This document shows positions 27,685 to 39,864 of a stretch of DNA of 64,000 nucleotides, piece after piece; the stretch's first letter is position 1, and each line of letters begins with the position of its first letter. Both the position numbers and the translations under genes were made by a program. The notes under the pieces are model-generated. The model was given only the letters and a program-made list of their open reading frames with translations. It was not told where the DNA came from and did no database searches. Origin of the DNA: Phytopseudomonas daroniae (lineage in GTDB: Bacteria > Pseudomonadota > Gammaproteobacteria > Pseudomonadales > Pseudomonadaceae). The stretch covers positions 62,001 through 126,000 of the forward strand of contig NZ_QJUI01000010.1 of the NCBI RefSeq assembly GCF_004327285.1. The letters run 5' to 3'.

Positions 27685-28467
27685 TCAGGCGACCCGGGCG
27701 AGAGGAAATAGCCGTTTGAAGTTCTCGCCGGTCTGCCGCGCCAGTTCTTCATAGCTGACGCCGCGTAGCACGGCCAGATACTCGGCGACATCACGCACGT
27801 ACTCCGGCAGGTTGGGCTTGCCGCGGTGCGGGATAGGCGCCAGATACGGCGAGTCGGTCTCGACCAACAGGCGATCGGCCGGCACCTGGCGGGCGACCTC
27901 GCGCAGCGCATCGGCATTGCGGAAGGTGACGATACCGGACAGGGAAATGTAGAAACCGATATCCAGCGCTGCCTTGGCCATCTGCCAATCTTCGGTGAAG
28001 CAGTGCAGCACGCCGGCTTGCGGCAATGCCGCCTCGCGCAGCAGCGCCAAGGTATCGGCACGGGCTTCGCGGGTGTGCACGATTACCGGCTTGCCGGTGA
28101 TCTGCGCAGCCTGCAGGTGCAGGCGAAAGGCTTCTTGCTGCAACTCGGCAGCTTCCGGCTCGTAGTGGTAATCCAGGCCCGTCTCGCCAATGGCGACTAC
28201 GCCAGGGTGATCCAGCTCGGCAAGCAACCAGTCCAGTGCCGGTGCGCTACCCGGCTCGAGATCGAGCGGGTGGATACCAACCGAGCAATCGACGTCGGCG
28301 TAACGTTGCGCCAGGTCGCGAACAGCGGCCGCGTTATCGGCACTTACCCCGATACACAGGAAATGGCCGACGCCGCGTGCGCGTGCGGCAGCCAGCGCTT
28401 CGTCCAGCGAACCGCCACGGGCGGCCAGGTCGAGGCGATCGAGGTGGCAGTGGGAATCTATAAGCAT
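27685..28467 (-). CDS. tatD: TatD-family metal-dependent hydrolase/DNase
   Basis: 260 residues. TIM-barrel metallohydrolase. Metal ligands appear in DSHCHLD (4-10), IGETGLDYHY, VIVHTREA, VLHCFTEDW and LVETDSPYLAP. Enzymes of this group (TatD/YcfH) are 3'-5' exonucleases used in DNA repair and RNA/DNA turnover. The ATG at 28467 (MLIDSHCHLD) is used; the upstream in-frame extension lies in a palindromic repeat. Being last in the holB-pilZ run, it corresponds to PA2959. Confidence 0.93.
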   Translation of the reverse strand: MLIDSHCHLDRLDLAARGGSLDEALAAARARGVGHFLCIGVSADNAAAVRDLAQRYADVDCSVGIHPLDLEPGSAPALDWLLAELDHPGVVAIGETGLDYHYEPEAAELQQEAFRLHLQAAQITGKPVIVHTREARADTLALLREAALPQAGVLHCFTEDWQMAKAALDIGFYISLSGIVTFRNADALREVARQVPADRLLVETDSPYLAPIPHRGKPNLPEYVRDVAEYLAVLRGVSYEELARQTGENFKRLFPLARVA

Positions 28468-28468
28468 G

Positions 28469-28554
28469 GGGTAAAGCCTCAAGCGGCAAGCATCGAGCCG
28501 CAAGCAAGTCGCTACTTACTTGTCGCTCGCGGCTGGTAGCTTGCAGCGCTTACA
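28469..28554. repeat. REP-like palindrome between tatD and pilZ
   Basis: An imperfect inverted repeat rich in AAGC/GCTT blocks: GTAAAGCCTCAAGCGGCAAG on the left and a right end whose complement begins GTAAGCGCTGCAAGC. Its right end includes the pilZ stop codon. This type of element is common in Pseudomonas gaps. Confidence 0.6.
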
Positions 28555-28906
28555 TCGTATGAGTGGGACGATCTGACTTGAGGGCGCCGGCCAGATAGGT
28601 TTCGATCTTGTTGCGTGCGGTGTTGTCACCCTCGTTGAACTGCACGCCCACGCCTGCAGCGCGGTTGCCCTGGGCACCTTTGGGGGTGATCCACACCACC
28701 CTGCCGGCGACCGGAATCTTTTCCGGCTCGTCCATCAGATTGAGGAGCATGAACACTTCATCGCCGAGCTTGTAGCTCTTGTTCGTGGGAATGAACAGGC
28801 CGCCGTTCTTGATGAAAGGCATGTAGGCGGCATAGAGCACAGATTTGTCCTTGATGGTCAGGGACAGAATGCCGTTACGGGGCCCCAGATTCGGTGGCAA
28901 GCTCAT
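28550..28906 (-). CDS. pilZ: PilZ-domain protein (type IV pilus biogenesis)
   Basis: 118 residues. Stand-alone PilZ: LGPRNGILSLTIKDKSVLYAAYMPF, FIPTNKSYKLGDEVFMLLNLMDEPEKIPVAGRVVWI, and NRAAGVGVQFNE. The classical c-di-GMP RxxxR motif is absent, as in the founding PilZ, which works in pilus assembly with PilB and FimX and does not bind c-di-GMP. The ATG at 28906 matches that family's start. It lies 34 bases after holB. Confidence 0.93.
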   Translation of the reverse strand: MSLPPNLGPRNGILSLTIKDKSVLYAAYMPFIKNGGLFIPTNKSYKLGDEVFMLLNLMDEPEKIPVAGRVVWITPKGAQGNRAAGVGVQFNEGDNTARNKIETYLAGALKSDRPTHTM

Positions 28907-28940
28907 GCATGATTCCTGATGTCGTGACGTGGGCTCGATT

Positions 28941-31610
<2,670 letters not shown>

Positions 31611-31613
31611 GAA

Positions 31614-32426
31614 TCAGCAGTCCAGTAGATGACGGGCAATGGCCTGCAGTTTACGGGTGAGCGGCCCGACCGACCAGTGACGGCCCTGCAACTCACGAAC
31701 CGGCCATACACCGTACAGGCTGTTGCAGAGAAAGACTTCGTCTGCGGCCAGCAGCTCGTCCAATTCGATATCGCGCACCTGGCAGGCGATACCCAGGGCT
31801 TGCGCCTGCTCCAGCAGCTCCGCGCGCATCACCCCGGCCACGCCGCAGCGCGACAGCTCAGGCGTTGACAGCACACCATCACGAACCGAAAACAGATTGC
31901 TGAACACGCCTTCGACCACCCGCCCCGACACATCGCGCATCAATCCTTCGGCGTGCTCGGCATCCTGCCACTCGGCACGGGCCAGCACTTGCTCCAGGCG
32001 ATTGAGATGCTTGAGACCGGCGAGCAGCGGTTGCTCGGCCAGGCGTGTTGCACAGGGGAACAGGCGGATGCCGGTTTCGCCATGCTGCGGCGGGTAAGCC
32101 GGCATGGCGCCAGCCTGAAGAATGCGCCGCGGCGCCCCGACCGACGGCGCGTAACCTCGCTGGCCATCACCGCGGGTGACGATCAGCTTGGCAACGCCCT
32201 GCCCCAGCTCGGCGCAGAAAGCCAGCAACTCGCTGCGCAGTTGAGCCGCATCCAGACCGATACGCAGCCGAGCACAACCCGCGGTTACCCGCGCCAGGTG
32301 GCGCTCGAGCAGCACGGGCCGGCCGCCCTGCACCGCCATGGTTTCGAACAGGCCGTCACCGTAGGCCAGGCCGCGATCCACGAGGGGCAGCGACGTGGCC
32401 AGCCGGCCATCGACCCAGGTGAGCAT
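31614..32426 (-). CDS. pabC: Aminodeoxychorismate lyase
   Basis: 270 residues. PLP fold-type IV enzyme that makes 4-aminobenzoate and pyruvate for folate. The N-terminal RGLAYGDGLFETM and the PLP-lysine segment LKHLNRLEQVLARAEW are clear, with later EGVFSNLFSV. The start ATG at 32426 overlaps the fabF stop by one base (TGATG), so translation is coupled to fabF. mltG follows after 3 bases. Confidence 0.95.
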   Translation of the reverse strand: MLTWVDGRLATSLPLVDRGLAYGDGLFETMAVQGGRPVLLERHLARVTAGCARLRIGLDAAQLRSELLAFCAELGQGVAKLIVTRGDGQRGYAPSVGAPRRILQAGAMPAYPPQHGETGIRLFPCATRLAEQPLLAGLKHLNRLEQVLARAEWQDAEHAEGLMRDVSGRVVEGVFSNLFSVRDGVLSTPELSRCGVAGVMRAELLEQAQALGIACQVRDIELDELLAADEVFLCNSLYGVWPVRELQGRHWSVGPLTRKLQAIARHLLDC

Positions 32427-33670
32427 CAATCAGCGTACCGGCGAAATACCAGCGAGCCGTTGGTACCACCGAATCCGAAGGAGTTGGACAGTGCCACCTC
32501 GATCGGCATTTTGCGCGCTTCGTGCGGCACGAAATCCAGGTCACACCCTTCGTCCGGCTCGTCCAGGTTGATGGTCGGCGGCGCCACCTGATCACGCAGC
32601 GCCAGCACGCTGAAGATCGCCTCCACCGCCCCTGCAGCACCCAGCAGGTGGCCGGTCATCGATTTGGTCGAGCTGACCGCGAGGGCATGAGCGTGATCGC
32701 CGAATACCGCCTTGATCGCCGCCACTTCGGCCTTGTCGCCAGCCGACGTCGATGTGCCGTGGGCATTGATGTACTGCACCTCCGACGGCTCGATGCCGGC
32801 ATCGCGCAGCGCGTTGGTCATGCAGCGGGCTGCACCGGCACCGTCTTCGGGTGGCGAGGTCATGTGGAACGCATCGCCACTCATGCCGAAACCGATCAGC
32901 TCGGCGTAGATGGTGGCGCCACGCGCCTTGGCGTGCTCCAGCTCTTCGAGCACCAGCGCACCGGCACCATCGGACAGCACGAAGCCGTCACGGCCTTTGT
33001 CCCACGGGCGACTCGCCTTGGCTGGCTCGTCATTGCGGGTGGACATGGCGCGCGCCGCGCCGAAGCCGCCCAGGCCCAGACCGCAGGCCGCCATCTCGGC
33101 GCCACCGGCGATCATCACGTCAGCCTCGCCATAGGCGATGTTGCGAGCGGCCATGCCGATACAGTGAGTACCGGTGGTGCATGCGGTGGCGATGGCGTAG
33201 TTGGGCCCCTGCAGACCGAGGTGGATCGACAGGAAACCGGAAATCATGTTGATGATCGAGCCCGGCACGAAGAACGGCGAAATACGCCGTGGCCCCTGAT
33301 CAAACAGCGACTTGCAGTTGTTCTCGATGTTGGTCAGGCCGCCGATGCCGGAGCCCATGGCCACACCGATACGATCACGGTTGGCATCCGTGACTTCCAG
33401 GCCGGAATCACGGGCCGCCTGAAAGCAGGCAGCCAGGCCGTACTGAATGAATAGGTCGAGCTTGCGCGCCTCTTTGGCGGACAGATACGGCTCGACATCG
33501 AAATTCTTTACCGAGCCACCAATGCGGGTGGAATAGGCGGAAAGATCCATGTGTTCGATCAGACCGATGCCACTGCGGCCGGCCAGAATGCCCTGCCAGC
33601 TGCTCGGCACATCGTTACCCAGTGGCGACAACATGCCCATACCGGTAACCACGACGCGTCTACGCGACAC
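32426..33670 (-). CDS. fabF: 3-oxoacyl-ACP synthase II (KAS II)
   Basis: 414 residues. Elongates acyl-ACP with malonyl-ACP in fatty-acid synthesis. Catalytic Cys in [13 protein letters not shown], His in [11 protein letters not shown], and His in [21 protein letters not shown] and the N-terminal [16 protein letters not shown] are also typical. It is separated from acpP by a terminator hairpin, so it gets only read-through or its own promoter. Confidence 0.97.
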   Translation of the reverse strand: MSRRRVVVTGMGMLSPLGNDVPSSWQGILAGRSGIGLIEHMDLSAYSTRIGGSVKNFDVEPYLSAKEARKLDLFIQYGLAACFQAARDSGLEVTDANRDRIGVAMGSGIGGLTNIENNCKSLFDQGPRRISPFFVPGSIINMISGFLSIHLGLQGPNYAIATACTTGTHCIGMAARNIAYGEADVMIAGGAEMAACGLGLGGFGAARAMSTRNDEPAKASRPWDKGRDGFVLSDGAGALVLEELEHAKARGATIYAELIGFGMSGDAFHMTSPPEDGAGAARCMTNALRDAGIEPSEVQYINAHGTSTSAGDKAEVAAIKAVFGDHAHALAVSSTKSMTGHLLGAAGAVEAIFSVLALRDQVAPPTINLDEPDEGCDLDFVPHEARKMPIEVALSNSFGFGGTNGSLVFRRYAD

Positions 33671-33830
33671 AGCAATCTCCTCTTATCAGGTTTTTCGACG
33701 CCTTGATGCACCTGGCAAGCCATTGCCCAGGCAGATTGATCATCCGGCGATTGACTCGCGGTGTAATTTCACCCGAGCAGACAGACGCCGTCGGCGCGTC
33801 TCTTACATCTTCTACAGCGAACCGTCAAAG

Positions 33831-33864
33831 AAAAGCCGCACGCCTTTGCAGACGTGCGGCTTTT
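33831..33864 (-). terminator. Terminator/attenuator between acpP and fabF
   Basis: Perfect 12-bp arms AAAAGCCGCACG and CGTGCGGCTTTT around a 10-base loop, 24 bases beyond the acpP stop, with TTTTCTTT on the minus strand. It probably lets acpP mRNA accumulate well above fabF mRNA. Confidence 0.85.
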
Positions 33865-33888
33865 CCGATTCGGGAAGCGACGAACTGC

Positions 33889-34125
33889 TTATTGCGCGTG
33901 CGCAGTAACGTAGTCGATTGCTTCCTGAACAGTGGTGATCTTCTCGGCTTGCTCGTCCGGGATCTCGGTCTCGAATTCTTCTTCGAGAGCCATCACCAGC
34001 TCAACGGTGTCAAGAGAGTCGGCACCCAGGTCTTCAACGAAGGAAGCGCTGTTGGTTACTTCTTCTTCCTTCACGCCCAGTTGCTCGGCAACGATTTTCT
34101 TGACGCGTTCTTCGATGGTGCTCAC
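33889..34125 (-). CDS. acpP: Acyl carrier protein
   Basis: 78 residues, strongly acidic. The phosphopantetheine serine is in [18 protein letters not shown]. Carries growing acyl chains in fatty-acid synthesis. The start codon is GTG (34125) preceded by TAGGAGTG; no ATG is available in frame before the conserved [11 protein letters not shown]. Flanked by a 191-base gap to fabG that may hold its own promoter, and by a terminator on the other side. Confidence 0.97.
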   Translation of the reverse strand: MSTIEERVKKIVAEQLGVKEEEVTNSASFVEDLGADSLDTVELVMALEEEFETEIPDEQAEKITTVQEAIDYVTAHAQ

Positions 34126-34316
34126 GTGTTGTCACTCCTATTGGACAAATCCAGCCAGCTGGTTGTGCCGGCAAGTGTATAGAAAGGGTTTTCGGCTTTT
34201 CAAGCTGAAAGCCAATGGCGCCCACGGAAATACGTCAACGGTCTCATTTTCAAACCTGCGATTTTGCCACGAAGTTTGAATGGATCGAAGACGTTCGCCG
34301 ACGGCAGCACCCATAT

Positions 34317-35060
34317 TCAGCTCATGTACATCCCACCGTTCACAGGGATAGTAGCCCCTGTGACGTAAGCTGCACCATCGGAAGCGAGGAAAGAAACCAC
34401 GTTAGCGATCTCTTGCGCCTGCCCCAGACGGCCCAGCGGAATCTGTGTCAGCAGCGCTTCACGCTGTGCTTGCGGCAATTCACGGGTCATATCGGTATCG
34501 ATGAAACCCGGTGCCACGGCATTCACGGTAATCGAACGCGAACCGACCTCTCGGGCCAGCGCACGACCGAAACCTTCGAGACCAGCCTTGGCCGCGGCGT
34601 AATTCACCTGGCCGGCGTTGCCCATGGCACCCACCACCGAACCGATGTTGATGATACGCCCGAAACGCGCCTTGGTCATGCCGCGCAGCACAGCCTTCGA
34701 CAAACGATAAAGGCTGTTGAGGTTGGTATCGATGACGTCATACCACTCATCGTCTTTCATGCGCAGCATCAGGTTGTCGCGGGTGATACCGGCATTGTTG
34801 ACCAGAACCAGCACCTGACCGAAATCCTTCTGGATCTTCTCCAGGGTGGCGGCGACGGACTCATCGTTGCTCACGTTGAGCATCAGGCCAGTGCCTTCGA
34901 TGCCGTTTTCCTTGAGGGTGGCGGCGATGCGCTCGGCACCTGCCTCGGACGTAGCGGTACCGATGACCACGGCACCCTGACGACCCAGCTCCAGGGCGAT
35001 GGCCTGACCAATGCCGCGGCTCGCGCCAGTGACCAGTGCAACCTTACCTTGCAGACTCAT
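34317..35060 (-). CDS. fabG: 3-oxoacyl-ACP reductase
   Basis: 247 residues. Short-chain dehydrogenase that reduces 3-ketoacyl-ACP with NADPH. Cofactor loop TGASRGIGQAIA, NNAGITRDNLMLRM, catalytic Ser in INIGSVVGAMGN and YxxxK in VNYAAAKAG. The ATG at 35060 (MSLQGKVALVTG) is the conserved start; a longer frame overlaps fabD. 14 bases downstream of fabD. Confidence 0.97.
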   Translation of the reverse strand: MSLQGKVALVTGASRGIGQAIALELGRQGAVVIGTATSEAGAERIAATLKENGIEGTGLMLNVSNDESVAATLEKIQKDFGQVLVLVNNAGITRDNLMLRMKDDEWYDVIDTNLNSLYRLSKAVLRGMTKARFGRIINIGSVVGAMGNAGQVNYAAAKAGLEGFGRALAREVGSRSITVNAVAPGFIDTDMTRELPQAQREALLTQIPLGRLGQAQEIANVVSFLASDGAAYVTGATIPVNGGMYMS

Positions 35061-35074
35061 AGCATTCTCCTTGT

Positions 35075-36013
35075 TCAGACCAGTGCGGCGCGTGCAGCGG
35101 CAAAGGCCTCGGGGGTGTCGAGGTTGTGCGTGTTGACGCCCTTGACACAGCGCTTGTTCAGACCCGAGAGCACTTTGCCCGGGCCGCATTCGACCAGATC
35201 GGTAACGCCCTGCTCGCCAAGGCGAACCATCGACTCGACCCAGCGCACCGGGCTGTAAAGCTGAGCCAGCAGATCGCGCTTGAGGGTGTCCAGATCAGCC
35301 ACCACATCGGCGCTGACGTTCTGCACCAGCGGAATCTGCGGTGCTTGCCAGGCAATGGCGGCGACGGACTCGGCGAAGCGCTCGGCAGCCGGGCGCATCA
35401 GTTCGCAGTGCGACGGCACGCTGACCGGCAACGGCAGCGCACGCTTGGCACCACGTGCCTTGCACGCCTCCACGGCGCGCGCGACGGCAGCGGCGGAACC
35501 GGCGATAACCACCTGCCCCGGCGCGTTGTAGTTAACCGCACTGACCACTTCACCCTGGGCGGCTTCGGCGCAGGCAGCCTGCACATCGGCATCTTCCAGA
35601 CCGAGAATCGCTGCCATGCCGCCCTGCCCGGCCGGTACGGCCTGCTGCATCAGCTGGCCACGCAGCTCGACCAACTTCACCGCTTCGGCGAAACCGATGG
35701 AGCCGGCGGCGACCAGAGCGCTGTACTCACCCAGGCTGTGCCCGGCAACGAACGCCGGTCGCGCGCCGCCTTCGGCCAGCCACAGACGCCACAGGGCGAT
35801 GGAGGCAGCCAGAATGGCGGGCTGGGTCTTGTCGGTCTGGTTGAGCTGCTCTTCCGGGCCTTGCTGGGTCAATGCCCACAGGTCATAACCCAGGGCGCTC
35901 GAAGCTTCGCCGAAGGTATCGAGGATCAGCGCGTGCTCTGCGCCGTGTCCGGCCAACATGGTCAGCGCTTGCGAGCCCTGACCGGGAAAGACGAATGCGA
36001 GGGATGCAGACAT
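35075..36013 (-). CDS. fabD: Malonyl-CoA:ACP transacylase
   Basis: 312 residues. Loads malonyl onto ACP. Nucleophile elbow GHSLGEYSALVAAG, N-terminal FVFPGQGSQ, arginine region VKLVELRGQLMQ and His in VSVPSHCELM. Preceded by a 105-base gap after plsX and followed closely by fabG. Confidence 0.97.
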   Translation of the reverse strand: MSASLAFVFPGQGSQALTMLAGHGAEHALILDTFGEASSALGYDLWALTQQGPEEQLNQTDKTQPAILAASIALWRLWLAEGGARPAFVAGHSLGEYSALVAAGSIGFAEAVKLVELRGQLMQQAVPAGQGGMAAILGLEDADVQAACAEAAQGEVVSAVNYNAPGQVVIAGSAAAVARAVEACKARGAKRALPLPVSVPSHCELMRPAAERFAESVAAIAWQAPQIPLVQNVSADVVADLDTLKRDLLAQLYSPVRWVESMVRLGEQGVTDLVECGPGKVLSGLNKRCVKGVNTHNLDTPEAFAAARAALV

Positions 36014-36118
36014 GTAACGGTTCCCTTAGTGATCTTCTCGTCGAAAAATTACGCTCACCATCGGCAAGCGCTCGAAAACTGACATTTTGGATGGTTGACC
36101 ATCCATAACAGTCACATA

Positions 36119-37129
36119 TTACGGGAGTAAGTGCTTAATTCGACCACTCAGTCGCTGCGGCAAATTCTCCTGCACATCGGTCATCGCACGACGAATGGCG
36201 CTCTTTATACCATCCGGCCCGGCACTGCCGTGACTCTTCACCACGATGCCCTGCAAGCCGAGAAAACTCGCGCCATTGTGCCGCGCCGGCGCCAGCTCGC
36301 TACGCAAACGGCGCAGCAGCGGCAAAGCCAGCAGGCCCGTGATGCGCCCCAGCAGCGTGCTCCGGAACAGCGATTCGAGCCGCGACACGATCATGGCCAC
36401 CAGACCCTCGCTGGACTTGAGCAGGACATTGCCGACGAAACCATCACACACCAGCACATCGGCATCACCGCGGTACAAACCATCGCCCTCGACGAAGCCG
36501 ATGTAGTTGAGGCCCTCGATGCCCTCGAGCAGCGCAGCTGCCTGCTTGACCTGCTGATTGCCCTTGGTCTCTTCGCTGCCGACGTTCAGCAGACCGACAC
36601 GCGGTGCCGAGGTACCCTGCACCTCGGCGGCCACTGCGCCCATGATCGCGAACTGACACAGGCGCTCGGCCGTGCAGTCGACGTTGGCGCCGAGATCCAG
36701 CAAATGGCAGACGCCATTACGACTCGGAATGGCCGCGATCATCGCCGGCCGGTCGATGCCCGGCAGGGTCTTCAGCACATGCCGCGACAGAGCCATCAGC
36801 GCACCGGTGTTGCCGGCACTGACGCAGGCGTGAGCCCGTCCGTCGCGCACCACTTCGAGCGCCACACGCATGGAGGAATCCGGCTTGCCGCGCAGGGCCT
36901 GGCCTGGACGCTCGCCCATATCGATGGACTCGGCAGCATGCTCGATTCGCAGGCGCGAGTGATCGACACCGGGAATTCCAGCGATCAGGGTTTCGATAAG
37001 GGAGGCTTGGCCGACGAGAACCAGGTGCAACGAGGGGAATTCAGCCAGACAGGCGATGCTGGCCGGAACAATGCAGTGGGGACCGAAGTCCCCACCCATT
37101 GCATCAATCGCGATGATCGGAGCGGACAA
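36119..37129 (-). CDS. plsX: Phosphate acyltransferase PlsX
   Basis: 336 residues. Makes acyl-phosphate from acyl-ACP for phosphatidic acid synthesis. Conserved [13 protein letters not shown] near the start, [24 protein letters not shown], and [17 protein letters not shown]. The only start that keeps the conserved N-terminus is TTG at 37129, three bases after the rpmF stop; the next ATG would remove part of the AMGGD motif. The rare start may lower its expression and couple it to rpmF. Confidence 0.95.
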   Translation of the reverse strand: MSAPIIAIDAMGGDFGPHCIVPASIACLAEFPSLHLVLVGQASLIETLIAGIPGVDHSRLRIEHAAESIDMGERPGQALRGKPDSSMRVALEVVRDGRAHACVSAGNTGALMALSRHVLKTLPGIDRPAMIAAIPSRNGVCHLLDLGANVDCTAERLCQFAIMGAVAAEVQGTSAPRVGLLNVGSEETKGNQQVKQAAALLEGIEGLNYIGFVEGDGLYRGDADVLVCDGFVGNVLLKSSEGLVAMIVSRLESLFRSTLLGRITGLLALPLLRRLRSELAPARHNGASFLGLQGIVVKSHGSAGPDGIKSAIRRAMTDVQENLPQRLSGRIKHLLP

Positions 37130-37132
37130 GAT

Positions 37133-37315
37133 TTACTCGTCAGCGCCCTTGTCGATCACTTTGCGACCACGGTAAACACCTTCCGGCGATACGTGGTGGC
37201 GCAGGTGAACTTCACCGGTGCTCTTCTCAACGGACAGAGCGTTACCCTCGAGCGCGTCATGTGAACGACGCATGTCACGGGCGGAACGGGATTTTTTGTT
37301 CTGCTGAACAGCCAT
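37133..37315 (-). CDS. rpmF: 50S ribosomal protein L32
   Basis: 60 residues, basic: [20 protein letters not shown], the standard bL32 start, ending [12 protein letters not shown]. No zinc-binding cysteines, so this is the non-zinc form. Lies 12 bases after yceD and 3 bases before plsX, the usual order. Confidence 0.97.
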   Translation of the reverse strand: MAVQQNKKSRSARDMRRSHDALEGNALSVEKSTGEVHLRHHVSPEGVYRGRKVIDKGADE

Positions 37316-37327
37316 ACTAGTAAACTC

Positions 37328-37855
37328 CTAAACGTTTGGGTCACGCTTTAACTGTGCCAATACACTGAACGGGTTGGACCGCGTCACCCCGTCCTCGCTC
37401 GATTCGGGCTCATCAAGACCCGCCGGCTGCTGGCAATCTTTCGGGTCATGTACCGGCACGATGGGCAAGGCGAGCAACAGCTCATCCTCGATCAAGGCCA
37501 GCAGATCCAGAGGATCTTCACCCATTTCCAGTACGTCATAGCCTTGCGGCACGGACTGGGTATTCGCGCCTTCCTTCACCACAGCGTAATCACACTCGCT
37601 GAGGATCGGTAAGGTGACCTGATCCAGACAACGCTGGCAAACCATCTTGACTTCGACCTCGAGCTGGCTGTGTATGACCACAGCATGGCGCTCGTCACGC
37701 TCGAAAGAAAACTTCGCGCGCACGCTACCGCCATTATCGGCAAGAGGATCGCAGAGCCTCGACAAATCAGCGAGCGGTAACTCACCCTGAAGGGTGGCAC
37801 CACGGTCGGCGAGTTTGCGTGGATCGACGTGAGGTGGAATCGGGCCATTTGACAT
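37328..37855 (-). CDS. yceD: YceD/DUF177 protein
   Basis: 175 residues. The conserved pair of cysteines is in MVCQRCLDQV, and the C-terminal QPAGLDEPESSEDGVTRSNPFSVLAQLK is characteristic. YceD is linked to 23S rRNA maturation or ribosome assembly and sits before rpmF in many bacteria. Its promoter is at 37865-37893, so the leader is short (about 10 bases or less). Confidence 0.93.
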   Translation of the reverse strand: MSNGPIPPHVDPRKLADRGATLQGELPLADLSRLCDPLADNGGSVRAKFSFERDERHAVVIHSQLEVEVKMVCQRCLDQVTLPILSECDYAVVKEGANTQSVPQGYDVLEMGEDPLDLLALIEDELLLALPIVPVHDPKDCQQPAGLDEPESSEDGVTRSNPFSVLAQLKRDPNV

Positions 37856-37864
37856 AGGCGCCGC

Positions 37865-37893
37865 ATTCTATGGATGCAACCGTGCGCTGTCAA
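37865..37893 (-). promoter_or_regulatory. Near-consensus sigma-70 promoter for yceD-rpmF-plsX-fab
   Basis: Minus strand: TTGACA (37893-37888), exactly 17 bp, TAGAAT (37870-37865). The -10 ends 10 bases before the yceD ATG, so the mRNA would start at or very close to the start codon. Confidence 0.7.
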
Positions 37894-37966
37894 AGGAAAT
37901 TCCGCCTGTCCAGCCCCTTTGCCGACGGCTAGAATTCTGCGTCCGTCCCGCACAAGGTCAACGCCG

Positions 37967-38545
37967 ATGTCCCTCCTGGTTCTCGCCTCCAGTTCTCCCT
38001 ATCGCCGTGAACTGCTGACCCGGCTGCGCCAGCCCTTCCAGTGGGCCGCGCCAAGCATCGACGAGTCCCATCGGCCCGACGAATCCGCCGAGGTTCTGGT
38101 ACGCCGCCTGGCCCAGGAGAAAGCACAGGCGCTGGCCGAGCGCTTCGCGGGGCACCTGATCATCGGCTCAGACCAGGTCGCCGTGCTCGACGGGCAGATT
38201 CTCGGTAAACCCCACGATTATAAACGTGCCCACGCACAACTCAGTGCAGCCAGCGGCAAAAGCGTCACCTTTCTTACCGGTCTGGCCCTGCTCGATAGCC
38301 GCAGTGGCAGCTGTCAGGTCGACTGCATTCCTTATACGGTACATTTTCGCCCCCTGAGTGCCGAGCAGATCGAGCGCTACCTGCGGGCCGAGGAACCTTA
38401 TGATTGCGCCGGCAGTTTCAAGGCCGAGGGATTGGGGATCAGCCTGTTTCGCAGCACCGAGGGCAGTGACGTCAACAGTCTGATCGGCCTGCCGCTGATC
38501 CGTCTGGTCGACATGCTGCAAGTGGCCGGCGTGCAGGTGCCCTGA
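37967..38545 (+). CDS. Maf/YceF-family nucleotide pyrophosphatase
   Basis: 192 residues. Hydrolyses non-canonical or methylated nucleoside triphosphates; the yceD-proximal members (YceF) prefer 7-methyl-GTP. N-terminal LVLASSSPYRRELL, IIGSDQVAVLDGQILGKP with the catalytic Asp, and GSDVNSLIGLPLIRL at the end. Divergent from yceD with 111 bases between. The ATG at 37967 is the conserved start. Confidence 0.93.
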   Translation: MSLLVLASSSPYRRELLTRLRQPFQWAAPSIDESHRPDESAEVLVRRLAQEKAQALAERFAGHLIIGSDQVAVLDGQILGKPHDYKRAHAQLSAASGKSVTFLTGLALLDSRSGSCQVDCIPYTVHFRPLSAEQIERYLRAEEPYDCAGSFKAEGLGISLFRSTEGSDVNSLIGLPLIRLVDMLQVAGVQVP

Positions 38546-38820
38546 AACGGTTTTTTACAACTGGTAAAACTTCCTGCCGCAACGCTTTTCTCCCCTCTAT
38601 GAATGCCGGCATTGCTCCAGCTCAAGGCTTTCCGAGCAGGGCGGATGCTCGAGCCCGTGTACCTCAGCGCTTTTATCTAAGCTAATTCTTTTAAATTATT
38701 GGCTTCGTATTTTTTAGATCGCCTAGTTTGCCTCTACCGGATCACCGGACACCCTGCTGAACCCAGACAGTCCCGTGGCCCGCCTCATTGATGGCTGGCA
38801 CACCATTGATGAGGCTTACC

Positions 38821-39765
38821 ATGTCACTGCTCCGCCCCGCCCTGATCGCCGCCAGCCTGCTGCTCGCACTGCCCCAGGCCCATGCCGAACCCCTGCGCAT
38901 CGGTTACCAGAAATCCTCGACCCTGATCAGTATTCTGAAAACCCAGGGCACGCTGGAAAAGGCTCTGGCCGACCAGGACATACAGATCAGCTGGCACGAA
39001 TTCCCCAATGGCCAGCCCCTGCTGGAATCGCTGAACGTCGGCAATATCGACCTGTCGGCGGATGTCGCCGATACCGTGCCGGTGTTCGCTCAAGCGGCCG
39101 GCGCCGAGCTGACCTACTTCGCCCAGGAAGCACCCTCACCCGCCGCCCAGGCCGTCATCGTCCGGGAAGACTCGTCGATCCGCAGCCTGGCCGACCTCAA
39201 GGGCAAGAAGATCGCCGTCACCAAGGCCGCCGGCAGCCATTACCTGCTGATCGCCGCCCTGGCCAAAGCCGGCCTCAAGTTCAGCGACATCCAACCCGCC
39301 TACCTCACGCCCGCCGACGGCCGCGCCGCCTTCGAGAACAAGCGCGTCGACGCCTGGGTGACCTGGGAGCCCTTCCTCAGCGGTGCCCAGCAACAACTGC
39401 CGACCCGCACCCTGGCCGATGGCGAAGGCCTGGCCGACTACCAACGCTATTACCTGACCAGCACCCGTTTCGCCAAGGCCAAGCCCGAGGTACTGGAAAC
39501 CGTATTCGCCGAACTGGAAAAGACTGGCGAATGGGTACGCAGCAACCCGCGTGAAGCCGCCGAATTGCTTGGCCCGCTGTGGGGCAACCTGGATCCGTCC
39601 ATCGTCGAGAAAGCCAACGCACGCCGCAGCTACCAGGTGCGCGCGGTGCAGCCAGGCAGCCTGCAGGAACAGCAGAAGATCGCCGACGCCTTCTACAAGG
39701 AAGGCCTGCTGCCCGCACCAGTCGATGCGTTGGACGTCGCCACCTGGGCGCCAGAGAAACGCTGA
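38821..39765 (+). CDS. Aliphatic-sulfonate-type periplasmic binding protein
   Basis: 314 residues. Signal peptide MSLLRPALIAASLLLALPQAHA. The mature part begins EPLRIGYQKSSTLISILK, which is the SsuA/TauA-like pattern, with ADVADTVPVFAQAAGAELTYFAQ and GKKIAVTKAAGSHYLLIAAL. No ssuB/ssuC genes follow, so it must share an ABC system encoded elsewhere or serve the sulfur genes next to it. The ATG at 38821 follows a GAGG; an in-frame start further up would add residues before the signal. Confidence 0.87.
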   Translation: MSLLRPALIAASLLLALPQAHAEPLRIGYQKSSTLISILKTQGTLEKALADQDIQISWHEFPNGQPLLESLNVGNIDLSADVADTVPVFAQAAGAELTYFAQEAPSPAAQAVIVREDSSIRSLADLKGKKIAVTKAAGSHYLLIAALAKAGLKFSDIQPAYLTPADGRAAFENKRVDAWVTWEPFLSGAQQQLPTRTLADGEGLADYQRYYLTSTRFAKAKPEVLETVFAELEKTGEWVRSNPREAAELLGPLWGNLDPSIVEKANARRSYQVRAVQPGSLQEQQKIADAFYKEGLLPAPVDALDVATWAPEKR

Positions 39766-39864
39766 CGCCAGGAGCGCATGACAGGGAGGGCCAGGACGAT
39801 CAATAAAAACTGCCGAAGACATCGACCCAACAACGCCATTGCATCAGATGAAAAGGAGCCTCAC

